This document shows, piece after piece, positions 1 through 11,508 of a DNA stretch of 64,000 nt. This DNA is from Prorocentrum cordatum (lineage: Eukaryota; Sar; Dinophyceae; Prorocentrales; Prorocentraceae): contig CAUYUJ010011203.1 of NCBI GenBank assembly GCA_963575745.1, positions 254,152 through 318,151 on the forward strand. The letters are read 5' to 3'. Below the pieces are notes generated by a model. It saw only the letters and a program-made list of their open reading frames with translations. It ran no database searches and had not been told where the DNA came from. The position numbers and the translations under genes were made by a program. The first letter of the stretch is position 1; every line of letters begins with the position of its first letter.

Positions 1-530
1 CCGCCCCTGCGCCTAGGAACTACGTACTTATCCTTCCAAGATGGCTCAAAGAGGGTCTCCAAGAGAGGCTCGCGCCTCCTCCCCCCAGCCCTCCCCCTGT
101 CCCTGCTCAGGTGGGCGCGGCCGGGGCCGACAACTGCAACCCAGACGACGGCGGCCCGACAACAAACCACCGCCCCCTCCTCCAGTTGGTGGTGTGGTTG
201 TGCGGTACGCTTACGCTTCAGAGCCGAACGCAGGAGATATCTCCCGCCCCCCCGTCGCCCGGCCGCCGCTCCTGGCGGAGGGCGGAACCCCTACCGGAGA
301 GGCCCCAGCGCCGGCCCTGTCCAACCTCCGCCCCTCCCTCTCCTCGCCGGACTCGGAACCCAGTTGGTTATGATTGTTCAAGACTCCGCCCTGGAGTGGC
401 CTCAAGTGATTTCTGGCCGGCGTCTTCCTCACCCCCTGCTGCGTTTCTCGGACTTCGGCCGAAGGTGTTCAGGGCAGTGGAAGCCTGTCAGCATCAACTG
501 TAACAGCCAAGTCCGTCTGAGATCAGTGGC
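1..530. other. Unassigned GC-rich sequence
   Basis: Proline/arginine-rich open frames occur in several frames on both strands, which is expected from C-rich sequence and not from coding. No domain, splice pair or repeat structure was recognised. The CAAGANGGCC-type array begins at its right edge. Confidence 0.4.
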
Positions 531-1030
531 CTCCAAGATGGCTCAAGATGGCCCCAAGAGGGCCGAAAGTGCTCCCAGAGACGGCCCCGAATGCCCTCAG
601 GACGGCCCAAGAAGCCCGCAAGACGTCCCAGGACTCAAAGAGGAACCCCTGGAAAGCCTGAAAAGGCAAAAAACAGTTATTCCATGTGTGTGTGTGTGTG
701 CTGAAACGTGTTCAGTGTTCTCGCCTTTGCGGGCTTCTGACAGCCCAAGACGGCCAGGCAGGCCCTCAAGATCGCCCCAAGATGATCCAAGAGGGCCTCA
801 AGAGGGCCCCAGGACACGACGGCCCAAGACGGCCCAAGATGGCCCAAGCGAGCCCCAACACCGCCCCGCAGGGCCTCAAGAGGGCCTCAAGACGGCCCAG
901 GACGCCCAGGAGGGGCCCCCAGGTGGCGGATGGCATCCCCCCAAAAAGCCAGACGGCCCAAGAGCGGCCTAAGACTGCCCAGGAGAGCCCCGAGATGACC
1001 CGCGTGGGCCTGAGGAGGCCCTCCAAAAGG
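530..1030 (+). repeat. CAAGANGGCC-type degenerate array, block 1
   Basis: The block is built from imperfect ~9-10-base units such as CCAAGATGGC, CCAAGAGGGC and CCAAGACGGC, interrupted by a less repetitive stretch around 650-740. The same vocabulary recurs in about ten blocks across the window in both orientations. Translations give DGPRRPKTAQE-like strings in every copy, which is a signature of the repeat and not of a protein. Confidence 0.85.
684..701. repeat. (TG)n microsatellite
   Basis: A run of about nine TG dinucleotides sits in the AT-richer break inside the first CAAGANGGCC-type block. Confidence 0.9.
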
Positions 1031-2200
1031 CTAACTTGCGAACAACAACAACTCCACGGCGGCCAGTGGGCAGCACATAGCCGCGAGGATCGGCATGAGT
1101 CCCGACTGGCTCCGCCAACTACCAGTTATGAGGGGGCGCCCCGAGATTTGTTGCCCCCCGTACGGCAGCGACAGCGTGCGTCATGACAGAGGACAGACAA
1201 CGATGCGTCGTCGAAGCGGACAACGACGTCGACGACCACACAAGAAGCAAAAATGCTCTGATCAGAAGTGCAGCGGCCGCCTGGTCGTGCTCCTCCTCGC
1301 TGTGATCAGCCCGAGGCTCCAGAGCAGCCTATGCCCCCCCGGCATCCGTCGCCTCTCTCGATTCCTCTCCGCGCCCACCTCCGCGCCTCCTGCCCGTTTT
1401 CCTCCTGTCGGCGGCGCGCGCGGGGGGGGAAGGCAGAGGTGGCGAAAACGTTCGGGAATCCCCGCTGGTTCTTGGAAGTTTTCCCACCTGCTCGTCAGCA
1501 ACTGCGCCTTGTGAGCTGTCCGGGGGTGCCTGGATCGTCCCGAACGGGCGCCAGAAGCCCGAATCTTGGCCAGAAAAACACCTCGAGCCTTCGACAGGCG
1601 TTCTGGCCTTCTCCGAAGCCAACGGAGGGCTCCTCGGAAGGCTGGGCGGCGTCTGAGAAGTCCCGCCGCCTTCTGAGCAGAGATCTCCTGGATCGGCGCT
1701 GGACCCACCCACTCCGTGGCGCACGGAGCGCTCCAGTGGCAGCACCAGAGGCGCCGCCAGGGGGGTCCGTCGCCGACACAAGAAGTATGCGGCGACCTCC
1801 AGAAGCCCATGCATGTGTATTCAAAGTTCTTCCTCGCGGGCCTCCTCCAGCGGCTCGAATCAAAACCGCGCCCAGGGGGTCCTGCTCGCCGCGGCGTCTC
1901 AGGGGGGAGGGGCGTCGCCGTGCCCAGCGGGACTCCGGTCGGCGGAACGACCCCGCGCGGGGAGGGGGACAACAAACAACCGATTTCTCCAGTGCGGAAT
2001 CGGCTGGTTGTGCATGTGCGGCCTACCGTGCGCGTCGAGTCACGATGCCGAATAGAAGCTGACCTCTCCCTAACAGGAAGCCCCGAGTCACACTCGCCCA
2101 GAGACGACTACAAGGCGAGCGTGCGGACACAGGTTGACTACGCAGTGGGAGCGAGGCAGCAACGACCAGGAAGAGCAGAGCCGCCCACCTCCTGAGGAGG
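1030..2200. other. Low-copy GC-rich stretch without recognised gene
   Basis: Overlapping open frames occur on both strands, none with a recognisable domain. The part around 1590-1690 contains paired CTTCTGAGAAGG/CCTTCTCCGAAG-like words and a GGCGGCGCGCGC word near 1410. This may be a decayed relative of the AGAAGGC foldback family found better preserved at 14.9, 23.3, 35.9 and 60.1 kb. Confidence 0.4.
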
Positions 2201-2205
2201 ACTAC

Positions 2206-2208
<3 letters not shown>

Positions 2209-2239
<31 letters not shown>
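2209..2239. repeat. (TA)n microsatellite
   Basis: About 15 TA dinucleotides. It is followed by about 220 bp (to ~2460) of alternating purine-pyrimidine sequence rich in TGCGTGCA and TATACA words, a composition prone to cruciform or Z-form structure. Confidence 0.95.
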
Positions 2240-2241
<2 letters not shown>

Positions 2242-2537
2242 AGACTGCATTGGCGCTGCGCGCCATGCACCTTGGTCCTTTGAGTTCTGCACGCAAGCGG
2301 AATGCGTGCGTGCGTGCATGCGCGCATGCATGTATACACGCGCACGTGCATGCACGTTCCGTATACATGTCTAGGTGTATACAATATACTTACATTGTTG
2401 TGTGTATACAGCGTACGTATGTGCATATAAATACATGTGTGTAATGGTATGAACATGCATATGCAGCTCGTACGGGGCATCCTCGGGCATCTTCGCCGCA
2501 TGCCACGAGACCCTCAACGACTGGGTCACAATGTGAA

Positions 2538-3930
2538 ATGTCATGGGAGCAAAATCAATGAATGTTGGCATTCGGAAACATCTTGGGGGTGTTTCGGGGC
2601 CCTCGTGGGCCGTTTTGGCGCCTTCATGGGCCGTCCTGGGGCCTTCTTGGGCAGTCTTGGGGAGCTTGGGCCCGCTGGAGCCCCCTTTGGACCCATCTTG
2701 GGCACTTCCGGGGACGTCCCATGGCCCTTTTGGGTTTGTGCTGGGAGCCCTTGGGGGGCCTCTTGGTTCAATTATGTCTTGGGGCTCTCGTGGGCGATCG
2801 TGGGGCCCGGCTCGGCCGTCTTGAAGCTTTCTTGGGGGCCTTGTGGAGCGTCTTGAGGCGATCTCGGGGGCTTCGGAACCGTCTTGAAAGGTGATGAAAT
2901 CCGAAAGGCGAATATGATAAAATAGTATTTTTTTACGGAGGGAATGGGACGATTTTTGTAGCTTGAAGGCCCCTTGGAAAGCTTTTTCGGGTGCCTTGGG
3001 GGTCTTTATGTTGGCATTCGGAAACACTGTGGGGGTGTTTTCGGGGCCCTCGCGGGCTGTTTGGGGCCTTCATGGGCCGTCCTGGGGCCTTCTTGGGCCG
3101 TCTTGGGGAGCTTGGGCCCGCTGGAGCCCCCTTTGGACCCATCTTGGGCACTTTCGCGGACGTCCCATGGCCCTTTTGGGTCTGTGCTGGGAGCCCTCAG
3201 GGGGCCTCTTGGTTCCATTATGGGCTGTCTTGGGGCTCTCGTGGGCGATCGTGGGGCCCGGCTCGGCCGTCTTGAAGCTTTCTTGGGGGCCTTTTGGGAC
3301 GTCTTGAGGCGATCTCGGGGGCTTTGGAACCGTCTTGAAAGCTGATGAAATCCGAAAGGCGAATCTGCTAAAATAGTAAGTTTTACAAAGGGAATGGGAC
3401 GATTGTTTTGCTTTGAAGGCCCCTTGGAAAGCTTTTTGGGGTGCCTTGGGGGTCTTTATGTTGGCATTCGGAAACACTGTGGGAGTGTTTTCGGGGCCCT
3501 CGTGGGCCGTTTTGGGGCCTTCATGGGCCGTCCTGGGGCCTTCTTGGGCAGTCTTGGGGAGCTTGGGCCCGCTGGAGCCCCCTTTGGACCCATCTTGGGC
3601 ACTTCGGGGGACGTCCCATGGCCCTTTTGGGTCTGTGCTGGGAGCCCTTAGGGGGCCTCTTGGTTCCATTATGGGCTGTCTTGGGGCTCTCGTGGGCGAT
3701 CGTGGGGCCCGGCTCGGCCGTCTTGAAGCTTTCTTTGGGGCCTTTTGGGGCGTCTGGAGGCGCTCTCGGGGGCTTTGAAACGTCTTGAAAGCTGATGAAG
3801 TCCGAAAGGCGAATCTGCTAAAATAGTAAGTTTTTTACGGAGGGAATGGGACGATGTTTGTGCTTTGAAGGCCCCTTGGAAAGCTTTTTGGGGTGCCTTG
3901 GGGGTCTTTTGGGCCGTCCTGACGCAATTG
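2538..3930 (-). repeat. ~448-bp higher-order tandem repeat, about 3.2 copies
   Basis: The phrase ATGTTGGCATTCGG occurs at 2561-2562, 3009 and 3459, giving periods of about 447 and 450 bp; a partial fourth unit starts near 3835. Each unit is a run of TTGGGGCC/GGCCGTCTTGG words (the reverse complement of the CAAGANGGCC vocabulary) plus an AT-rich segment with GATGAAATCCGAAAGGCGAA and AAAATAGTA. Copies differ at scattered bases and small indels. Open frames of 60-200 codons on both strands repeat with the unit, so they are not treated as genes. Confidence 0.9.
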
Positions 3931-4149
3931 GAGTCCCTCTTGGAGCGCTCTTGTGCTGTCTGGGGCCTCCCTTGAGCCTTTCTGATGACCCCTCGGATCG
4001 CTCTGGGTCTGCTGGCACGGCGTTTGTGGAGACCCGGAAAGCCGGGTGACCTTTCCCAAGGACGTCCAAGGGAGCCCGAGAACCCCAGATCCCGGGGGTC
4101 TATTTTTTTTTGGGGGGGGGATGGGTTTCCCCCCCCCCCAGGCTTGCAA

Positions 4150-4285
4150 AAATATAGGAAGAGGAATATATGCCTATATATATGTGTGTGTCTATATATG
4201 TGTATATAGATGTGTGTTTGTGCGATTTACGCACATATGTAAACATAACTATAGATACTCACACACCTGAATATATATATGTTAG
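4150..4285. repeat. TATA/TGTG-rich low-complexity tract
   Basis: Short TATATG, TGTGTG and ATATATAT runs separate the 448-bp tandem from the next satellite. A run of T then G, followed by a run of C, lies just upstream at 4104-4139. Confidence 0.75.
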
Positions 4286-4369
4286 AACCACCAGCGAGCT
4301 TCGCGCGCGCGCTTAGGTTCTAGCACGCTCTACGCAATTGCAGTCGAAAGTGTTCGGCATCGGAGGACA

Positions 4370-5200
4370 TATATTGTCACACGGATCATGCCCCTCAGAA
4401 AGTTTCTTGCGGCCGCCCCAGAGACAGGCTTGGCTTAGCGTCCCCCCGCCCATGCTGGCACACCCCTCATAGGGATCGCGCCCCAGAGAGTCCAACTACG
4501 TTTCCAGAATCAAGCTCGCAGAATGGCACGCTCAGGCGGATCGTGCCCCGCATGTAGCTGCATCTGTGACACCAGAAGGAAGCTCCATAGCGTCGCCCAG
4601 CTCACTTCGGCACGCCTCTCACACGGATCGTGGTCCACAAAAAGTTCCACGGACGGCCCCAATGACAAGGCTCACATCCCGCCCCCCGCCTACTTCGGCA
4701 CACCTCACACGGATCGTGGCACACAGGGATCTCCACCTACGGCCCCAGAGGCAGGGTTCGCACTGCGCCCCCGCCCCCCCTGGCAAGTGCGGCACACCCC
4801 ATCACGCGGATCGTGCCTACAAGGAATACCACCTAAAGGTCCAAAACAAATTCGTACAGCACCTCCCCGCCCATGTCGGAACACCCGTCACGCGAATCAT
4901 GCCCCAGAAGGGGCTCCACTGTGGGCACCAATGGCACCATGCACTCGAATGGCACCCCAGAAGGAGCTCCACCATGCACGCGAATGGCACCAGTTGGGAA
5001 ACTTCGCATGGCTCCCTCCCGCCCATTTCGGAACATGCCTGGCACGGATCGTACACAGAGGAGGTCCGCCTGCGGCCTCATTGGGCATGTTCGCGCGGGG
5101 TCATCCGAATATTCGGCACACCCCCACGCGTATCGCGACACACAGGTAGTTCAGAACACACGTGCACGCGTGATCCGCAGCAGTCATCTTTCCGCATTGC
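4370..5200. repeat. Degenerate ~85-bp satellite, about nine units
   Basis: The phrase CACRCGGATCGTGCC recurs with variants near 4382, 4465, 4538, 4624, 4709, 4805, 4893, 5043 and 5130. Units also share TTCGGCACACC and AAGGAGCTCCACC words. Spacing is irregular (about 73-150 bp), consistent with old divergence and small indels. Open frames here are composed of the same recurring words. Confidence 0.75.
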
Positions 5201-5563
5201 CCCGCGGCGCGCAGTGTATGAAGAATATGAAGAGAAACAGGCACCCTGCGCTACACATGACTGCACAAGGATGGGCCCGCCGCCAAACAAGTTGCATTCT
5301 TATGGGACGAAACAATGTGGGCCTCCTAGAGCCCTCTCGGGCCTCATCTTGGAGATTTCTCACGACGTCTCCAGGGCCTCTTGAACCGTCTAATTCTGGC
5401 GTTTTCGGCCCTGCCAGGCCACTTTAGTGCCCTTTTGTAGCCTCCAGAAATGTATGAGCAGCGGGGGGGAGGCCCGGGGATGCTCCTGAAGTGGTCAAAC
5501 ATGTCGTGGGCCAAAAGAGGAGGACATCTGGGAAGGTGTCCGGGCCCAGTTTTGGTCCTCCTC

Positions 5564-5650
5564 CGCCTTCTCCTCCTCCTCCTCCTCCTCCTCCTCCTCC
5601 ACGTCCTCCTCCTCCTGGTCCTTCTCCTCCTCCTCCTCCTCCTCCTCCAG
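5564..5650. repeat. (CCT)n microsatellite
   Basis: CCT triplets with a few interruptions (ACG, GGT). They produce poly-Leu, poly-Pro or poly-Ser frames on one strand and poly-Arg/Glu on the other. Confidence 0.95.
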
Positions 5651-5764
5651 ATCACCTCCCCCTGTCGCACCCCAAGGCCAGTTTTTTAGGGCGGGCAGGG
5701 CGTTTCGCCTGAGACTTCCTCATCATTTATGACTCTGATGCTTACAAAAATGAGGGCAGCTTCG

Positions 5765-6260
5765 CAGATGGAGGTCGTTTTCGAAATGTGGCTCTCGCCT
5801 TAGCGCCGCGCACCATCGTTGTAAGCAATGACAAGAATTTCAATGATTGAGGGCGGGTGATTTCAAAATGTGGCTCTCGCCTTAGCGCCGCGCACATTCG
5901 TTTTAAACACGTGCAAGAGTTTCACGGATTGAGGGCGGATGGTTTTCAAGATGTGGCTATCGCCTTAGCGCCGCGTACATTCCCTTTAAACATGTGCAAG
6001 CGTTTCACGGATTGAGGGCGTGTGTTTTTCAAAAAATGGCTGTCGCCTTAGCGCCGCGCACATTCGTTTTAAACACGTGCAAGAGTTTCACGGATTGAGG
6101 GCGGATGGTGTTCAAGATGTGGCTCTCGCCTTAGCGCCGCGCACATTATTTTTGAACATTCGCAAGCGTTTCACTGAGTGAGGGCGGTTCGTTTTCGAAA
6201 TGTGGCTCTCGCCTTAGCGCCGCGCACATTCGTTTCAAAAAAAGGAGAAGTTTCACGGAC
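5765..6260 (+). repeat. 83-bp satellite, six units
   Basis: GTGGCTCTCGCC or a close variant starts at 5788, 5870, 5953, 6036, 6119 and 6202, a regular spacing of 82-83 bp. Units contain TTAGCGCCGCGCACATTCG and TTTCACGGATTGAGGGCGG. Related single or few copies are found at 31255-31345 and 33560-33800. Confidence 0.93.
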
Positions 6261-6565
6261 TTCCACGATCAACGTACCAGAAATGTTCGTCTGGAAGGCT
6301 TCAGGATTATGCGGGCTCAAAAGTTATGTTGGTTCGCGGTTTTGAAGTCCGCAAAACGGCGTTCTGGCAAGAGACGCAGCAGTCAGGTTGATACGTGCGT
6401 TAAAATCCCGAGAACAATGTTGTGGCACGCATCAGGATCTTCCAGCGGTTGTCTTCCAACGAGGCAGTTCCCTCAATGGCAATGAACTGCTGTAGGGCCC
6501 TATGAAGAGGGAGCTTGGAGGGATGGTTAATTCCAACATCATTGATGACCCTTGGGTTTACACTG

Positions 6566-6788
6566 GTCCTCCTCCTCCTACTCCTGCGCCTCCTCCTCCT
6601 CCTCGTCCTCGTCGTCCTCGTTTTTTCCCTGCTCCTCCTCCTCCTCCTCATCTTACTCCTCATCCTCCTCGTCCTCCTCCTCCTCCTCCTCCTCCTCCTC
6701 CTCCTCCTCCTCCTGTCCTCCTCGTCCTCCTCCTCCTCCTCGTCCTCCCCCTCCTCCTCCTTCTCCTCCTCCTCCTCCTCCTCCTCCC
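6566..6788. repeat. (CCT)n microsatellite with CGT interruptions
   Basis: Over 200 bp of CCT triplets with CGT and TTC interruptions. It forms the right-hand module of the composite element. Long homopolymeric Leu, Ser, Pro, Arg or Gly frames arise from it and are not genes. Confidence 0.95.
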
Positions 6789-7298
6789 TTCCTTCCTACG
6801 TAGGACATGTGGGGACCTCTGTGGGCCTCTTGGGGGCCTCGCAGAGGAGAGCGTCACTTGCAAGCAGCACCGTCGACACCGAGTCCACCGGGAGCAAGGC
6901 CGCGGGCCAGACCCCCGTTCCGCTGTGAACGGGTCCCCGGGCAACGCTACCCTGAATTGGAAAGTCCGGTGGGATGGCACCTCCTCCTCCTCCTCCTCGG
7001 TCTCCTCGTCGGACCGGCGGCGACAATTATGTTCCTAGAAGGCCGTGTTGGAGTCCTCGTGGAGGCTCCCAGGGTACCACACATCAGGCTGCAAAGCCCG
7101 AAGGACAGCCAGATGGAACCATTCGAGCATCTTGAGACTGTGGTGAAGCTTGGAAGTGAGATAACCGAGGTGCACGGTAGCAGAACAAAAAAACAGGAGC
7201 TGGGAAGGCCACGGCGAGGAATGTGAGAAGGAGCGTAGGAGGTGTGCGAATGAGAATGTGAGAATGTGAAACCGAAACTGGAATGGCCTTCGACCCAT

Positions 7299-7326
7299 CT
7301 CGCCACCGTGCCTGGGTAGTGGGCCA
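7299..7326 (-). repeat. Array-edge box (CCCAGGCACGGTGGCG), copy 1
   Basis: On the minus strand this reads CCACTACCCAGGCACGGTGG. Near-identical boxes occur at the edges of other CAAGANGGCC arrays at 19.44, 24.76, 29.96, 30.78, 40.24 and 60.58 kb, with degenerate versions at 23.88 and 24.55 kb. Confidence 0.7.
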
Positions 7327-7359
7327 AAAAGCCATGAGAGTGTTAGGAGGGATGTGGAA

Positions 7360-8640
7360 GGAGGCCTCGGGAGGGTCTCTTGGAGGCCGTTGTTTGGCTT
7401 CTTGGTGGCCGTTTTGGAGCCTTCTGGGGCGTCATGGGGGCCTCTTGGGGTCCTCTTGGAGCCTCGTGGCAGACTATGGGGGAAAGGGGCCTCCTGGGAG
7501 CCTCTTGGAGCGAAAGACTCGAAATCTTGGTTCATGCTCCCCCTCTCGAGCCCATCTTGGGGCCGTCTTGAGGGCCTATGAGGCCGCCGTGGGCGCCCCC
7601 GGGGCCGTCATGAAGCCCTGTTTGGCCGTCCCTGGGCCGTCATGGGAGCCTCTGGGCCCGTCCTGAGGCGGTGTTGGAGGCCTCTTGGGCCGTCGAGGAC
7701 TGTCGGAAACTCGAAATAGAGGAGACCCAAAACATAGAAAAACTTTAAGGCCTAAGGCAATCTAGTATGTTTGCCTCTGGAAGCACTCGTCTGGGGCCTC
7801 GTGCGCCCACTGAAGCCTGCCCGGGGCCGTCCTGGCGCCTTCTTGACGCCTCCTGGGAGCCTACTAAGGCGAAGAACTCATTCGGCTCATGATCCCCCTC
7901 TTGAGCCCATCTTGGAGCCGTTTTTATGGCTTCTTGGGCTGTCTTGGGCACCCCTGGGGCCGTCATGGAACCTTGTTCGGTCGTCCCAAGGCCCGCCTGG
8001 GGGCCTCTGGGCCCGTCCTAAGGCGGTGTTGGAGGCCTCTTAGGCCGTCGTGGATTGCCGGTATCTCGAAAAATAGAGGGCCTCACAGATTTCTGAAAAA
8101 CCCAAGAGCAATCAAATCTGTTGGCCTCTCGAAGCACTCGTCTGGGGCGACGGGCGCCCACTGGAGCCTGTCTGGGGCCGTCCTGGCGCCGTCTTGAAGC
8201 CGCCGGGGAGCCTTTTGGAGCGAAAGACTCGAAATGTCGGCTCATGTTCCACATCTGGAGGCCAGCTTGGGACCGTCTTGAGGGCCTCTTAGGCCGTCTT
8301 GGGCGCTCCTGTGGCCGTCATGGAGCCCTGTTAGGCCGACCTGGGGCCCTCCTGGGGGCCTCTTCGCCCGTCCTGACGCGGTGTTGAACGCCCCTTGGGC
8401 CGTCGTGGATTGTCAGAAACTCGAAAATTAGAGGACCCCAAAAACATTGAAAATACAACGAGACATGAAAGATTTGCGCCTCTCGGGGCACTCGTCTGGG
8501 GCCTCGGGCGCCCACTGAAGCCTGCCCAGGGTCGCCCTGGCGCAGCCCGAAAGCCTTCGGAGGCCGTCCAAAAAGCATCTGCGGCGGTCTCGGGTTTGTG
8601 GTGCGAAGGTCCAGTAAACATGTATAACAATTTCGGAGTC
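7360..8640 (-). repeat. ~350-bp higher-order tandem of the CAAGANGGCC family
   Basis: GCGAAAGACTCGAAAT or a close variant occurs at about 7511, 7870 and 8219, giving periods of about 350-360 bp. Each unit contains GGGGCCGTCATGG words and an AT-rich segment (CTCGAAAAATAGAGG... followed by GAAAAAC and CACTCGTCTGGGGC). The vocabulary is shared with the 448-bp tandem at 2.5-3.9 kb, but the AT-rich segments differ, so these are sister higher-order repeats. Confidence 0.85.
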
Positions 8641-8744
8641 ATTGGGACGCCCACGGGGCCACATTAGGGGCCACAGGGGCGCTCCTGCGGCCTCCGGAGA
8701 CCCCATGCCAACCTCGGGCTGCGGTCCAGCCCCTCTCCCGACAT

Positions 8745-9540
8745 GCCTCGATTATGTATATATATATATGTATACAGATGCATATGCAACTACACATGTA
8801 AACATATACACACATGCACATACCATTACACATACACATACACGTACATATACACATACATATGCATATGCATACAACTCTACACATACAGATGCCTTCC
8901 TAGGCATGTACACATTCATATACCTATACATATACATGTGCACATACACATGTGCGTGCACATGATTACGCATACACATATATGTGCAGATACGTGTACA
9001 TATACATAAACCCGTACACGCATACACCCATATATATATACATACATACATACATGCATACACATATCAGCATTGTATATACATATACATACACACATAT
9101 ATATCCACCAACACATACACATACATCGACATCTGCATATACACGTGTACGCCTCTACATATGCACATGCATATGCCTCTACCTATATATAAATAACTGT
9201 GCATATACGTATACCTATACGTATGCGTATGCCTACGCATATACATATACCTTCGCATGTGTATACCTGATATTGTACATGGATATAAGAACATGCATGC
9301 ACACATACATATAACCATGCATACACACATATATATGTGTATGTCTGCATGCATACAATGTATATATATATATATAAAGAAAGACATGCATACCTACACA
9401 CAGACATATACGTCTACATAGATGCACGTATACACATACGTAGGTGTGTATATGTACATACGTACACGTGTGTATATACACATGCACATGAAGATGTATG
9501 TGTACACACAGTCTGTGCACATGTGTGTATACATCTATTC
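8745..9540. repeat. TACACA/TATATA low-complexity block
   Basis: Nearly 800 bp of alternating pyrimidine-purine sequence made of TACATA, CACATA, TGCATA and TATATA words. It gives open frames of up to 120 codons made almost only of Tyr, Thr, His, Ile, Cys, Val and Met on both strands. No gene is called. Confidence 0.93.
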
Positions 9541-9890
9541 CTATGTATCAGCCCAGCAAGGCACTCTACTGGCAGCAAAGGTGAAGAGGTGGGGCAGGGG
9601 TGAGAGCAGCAAGGACAGGGGTGAGAGCACGGTCATGTACACCTTCGCGTATGTAGTGCAAGGGATCGTCGCCGTTCGAACCAAGAAACTTGCCAGCAGT
9701 AAGGCGAGAGCACGGCCATGTGCACCTCGATGAAAGATCTAAACATGATGGTGGCCGTCCAGACCAAACAAGTAGCCGGCACTGAGGCGAGATTCCGACT
9801 CCTAAACACATGGAAAAGACGTCTTAAGCGAAACGGCTGCTGGACCGAGCGGTCTAGGGCTCTGAGTCCCAGACGGAGGGGTTAGAGCGC
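9540..9890. other. Low-copy sequence; imperfect internal repetition
   Basis: GTGAGAGCA...AAGG words recur two or three times between 9590 and 9720 (e.g. GAGAGCACGGTCATGTACACC and GAGAGCACGGCCATGTGCACC, separated by about 75 bp). No coding signal is recognised. Confidence 0.4.
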
Positions 9891-10330
9891 CCAAGATGGT
9901 TCACTGTGGCTTTAAGAGGGTCTCTGATGCTCTAAGACGGCCTCCAAGCTGGTTCAAGATAGTCAAGGATGGGTCCCTCCAGGAGGCCCCGAGAGAGTCA
10001 CACGATGGTTTCGAATGCGCTCGGAGCCCTCGACGGACCCCACAAACCCCAAGATTGTGTCAAGAGAGCACTACGCGGGGCGCACGAGGCCCAAGACGGC
10101 CCCAGGAGCACCCAAGAGGCGCTTGTGAGCGCTCCTGAGGAGGGGCCGAAATTTACGAGCCCCACTCTTTTGATCGATTCCCGCCAAGATGGCCCCAAGA
10201 AGCCCTCCAAGGCTCCCAAGGGGCCCCCAGGAGGGCTTCAAGAAGAAGCAAAGACCCCCCCAAGAAAGCCCCAAGAGGACCCCAAGACCTCCGAAATAGC
10301 CCCAAGAGTGCTCCGAGAGGGCCGTTAGAA
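9890..10330 (+). repeat. CAAGANGGCC-type array, block 2
   Basis: Runs of CCCCAAGAAGCCCTCCAAGG-like words on the plus strand, interrupted near 10150 by an AT-richer piece. It ends next to a (CCT)/(CGT) microsatellite. Confidence 0.8.
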
Positions 10331-10384
10331 GATGACCTTACGAGGGCCTTCAAACGACCCCAAGGTGGCTCCCATAGTTGTCCA

Positions 10385-10510
10385 CTTCCTCCTCCTCCTC
10401 CTCGTGTTTGTCCTCTTCTTCCTCGCCCTCCTCCACTCGTCCTCCTCGCCCTCCTCCTCGTCCTCATTGTCGTCCTCGTCCTCACCCTCGTCCTCGTCGT
10501 TCTCATCCCT
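10385..10510. repeat. (CCT)/(CGT) microsatellite
   Basis: Mixed CCT and CGT triplets with short interruptions. Confidence 0.9.
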
Positions 10511-10519
10511 GTTATGGGT

Positions 10520-11500
10520 CTGATCAGGCTGATCCAAAACTTGTTCCAATGCACGTTTCTTCGCTATCCTGGGTGAGCTAGTGAGGAAACAAGAAGCGTC
10601 AGTAATCTCTAAAGCTTGGGTCAGTTGGGGACCCATGGAGGTCTATGGAGACACCAGGGAAGCCTCACAAGATCTCGGCCGCCCATGTGTCGGACGTACC
10701 AGAGACTGGGCCATGACCCCGACTGGTGAAAGCAAGCAAGACGAGCGGCTCCAGCAGAGCGCACAAAAGAGGAGGCGGATGACGAGGAGGGAGATGGAGG
10801 AGGGAGGAGGGGAGAGCAAGCTGTCAGGTGGAATGAGGAAAAAGCGGACAAACAGCGATGGCTCCAGATCCCTCCGTCATCATCATTGTCGTCAGGCTCT
10901 GACCTTCTATATGAGCTCTCCTTTAACACCTCCCATATCCTGCGTCCTTCACGTCATATTAGTTATGAAGGCTCATTCGCTCTCATCCCTCCGATCGTTA
11001 AGTACCTCACGGAACCACTGTTATCCTCCACTCTCAACTTCTCCTCTTGCTCACTATCTGCATCATCTCGACTCGATCATTAGCAACCTACTGCCCCGTT
11101 CAGTCTTCTGCTACCCTTGAACGTCATCGTCGCCTACCACCTGCACCTTAGCGCAACTAGTCGTCCCCGCCATTGTGTCCCTCTCCTTGCGCTTCTTACC
11201 AAGTCTACCCCATCAACCTCAGCGCAAGCATCGGCATGGGTAGAGCACCATGACGCGGACTCGCCACCGTCGTCGTCGCCGTCGTCGCAACCGTCGTGGC
11301 CCCTGCTTCGCGAGCCCCGGTCTCTGCCCATCCCGTGCCCTCGTGCCTCAGCGCTGGGCACCAACAAGTACGCATCGCAGGCTGACTTGGCCATGGCTCG
11401 CCGCGCGGCGCGCGCGCGCCACAATTGATGCAAACGCCTGCGCACAACGGGGGCACAGGAGGCCGCGCCCGGGAGAAAGGCGGGCTCGTGGACCCTATCG
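10520..11500. other. Low-copy sequence without recognised gene
   Basis: Less GC-rich than its surroundings. No domain is recognised in any of the overlapping frames of 60-180 codons on the two strands. Confidence 0.35.
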
Positions 11501-11508
11501 CCACTCAC

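Larger units (their letters stand above)
5687..6790 (+). mobile_element. Composite repeat with 83-bp units, copy 1
   Basis: The left edge carries AGGGCGGGCAGGGCGTTTCG, identical to the edge of the second copy at 33.5 kb. It is followed by six 83-bp units, an about 300-bp spacer, a segment with CCTATGAAGAGGG and a word close to CTTGGGTTTACACTGGTCC, and a (CCT)n tract. The order of modules is the same in the copy at 33527-34200, which supports one element or repeat unit that was duplicated to a distant site. No transposase frame is present, and the ends beyond the CCT tract do not align, so the right boundary is approximate. Confidence 0.7.

Noticed and set aside
41-560. Spliced-leader-like GATGGCTCAAAG words
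   Set aside because: They are part of the CAAGATGGC repeat vocabulary. The full dinoflagellate leader was not found here or elsewhere in the window.
6400-7038. Poly-Leu, poly-Pro, poly-Ser and poly-Arg proteins
   Set aside because: Translations of (CCT)n tracts; equivalent frames occur at every CCT/GGA tract in the window.
8639-9603. Tyr/Thr/His/Ile/Cys-rich frames
   Set aside because: Translations of the TACACA/TATATA low-complexity block on both strands.
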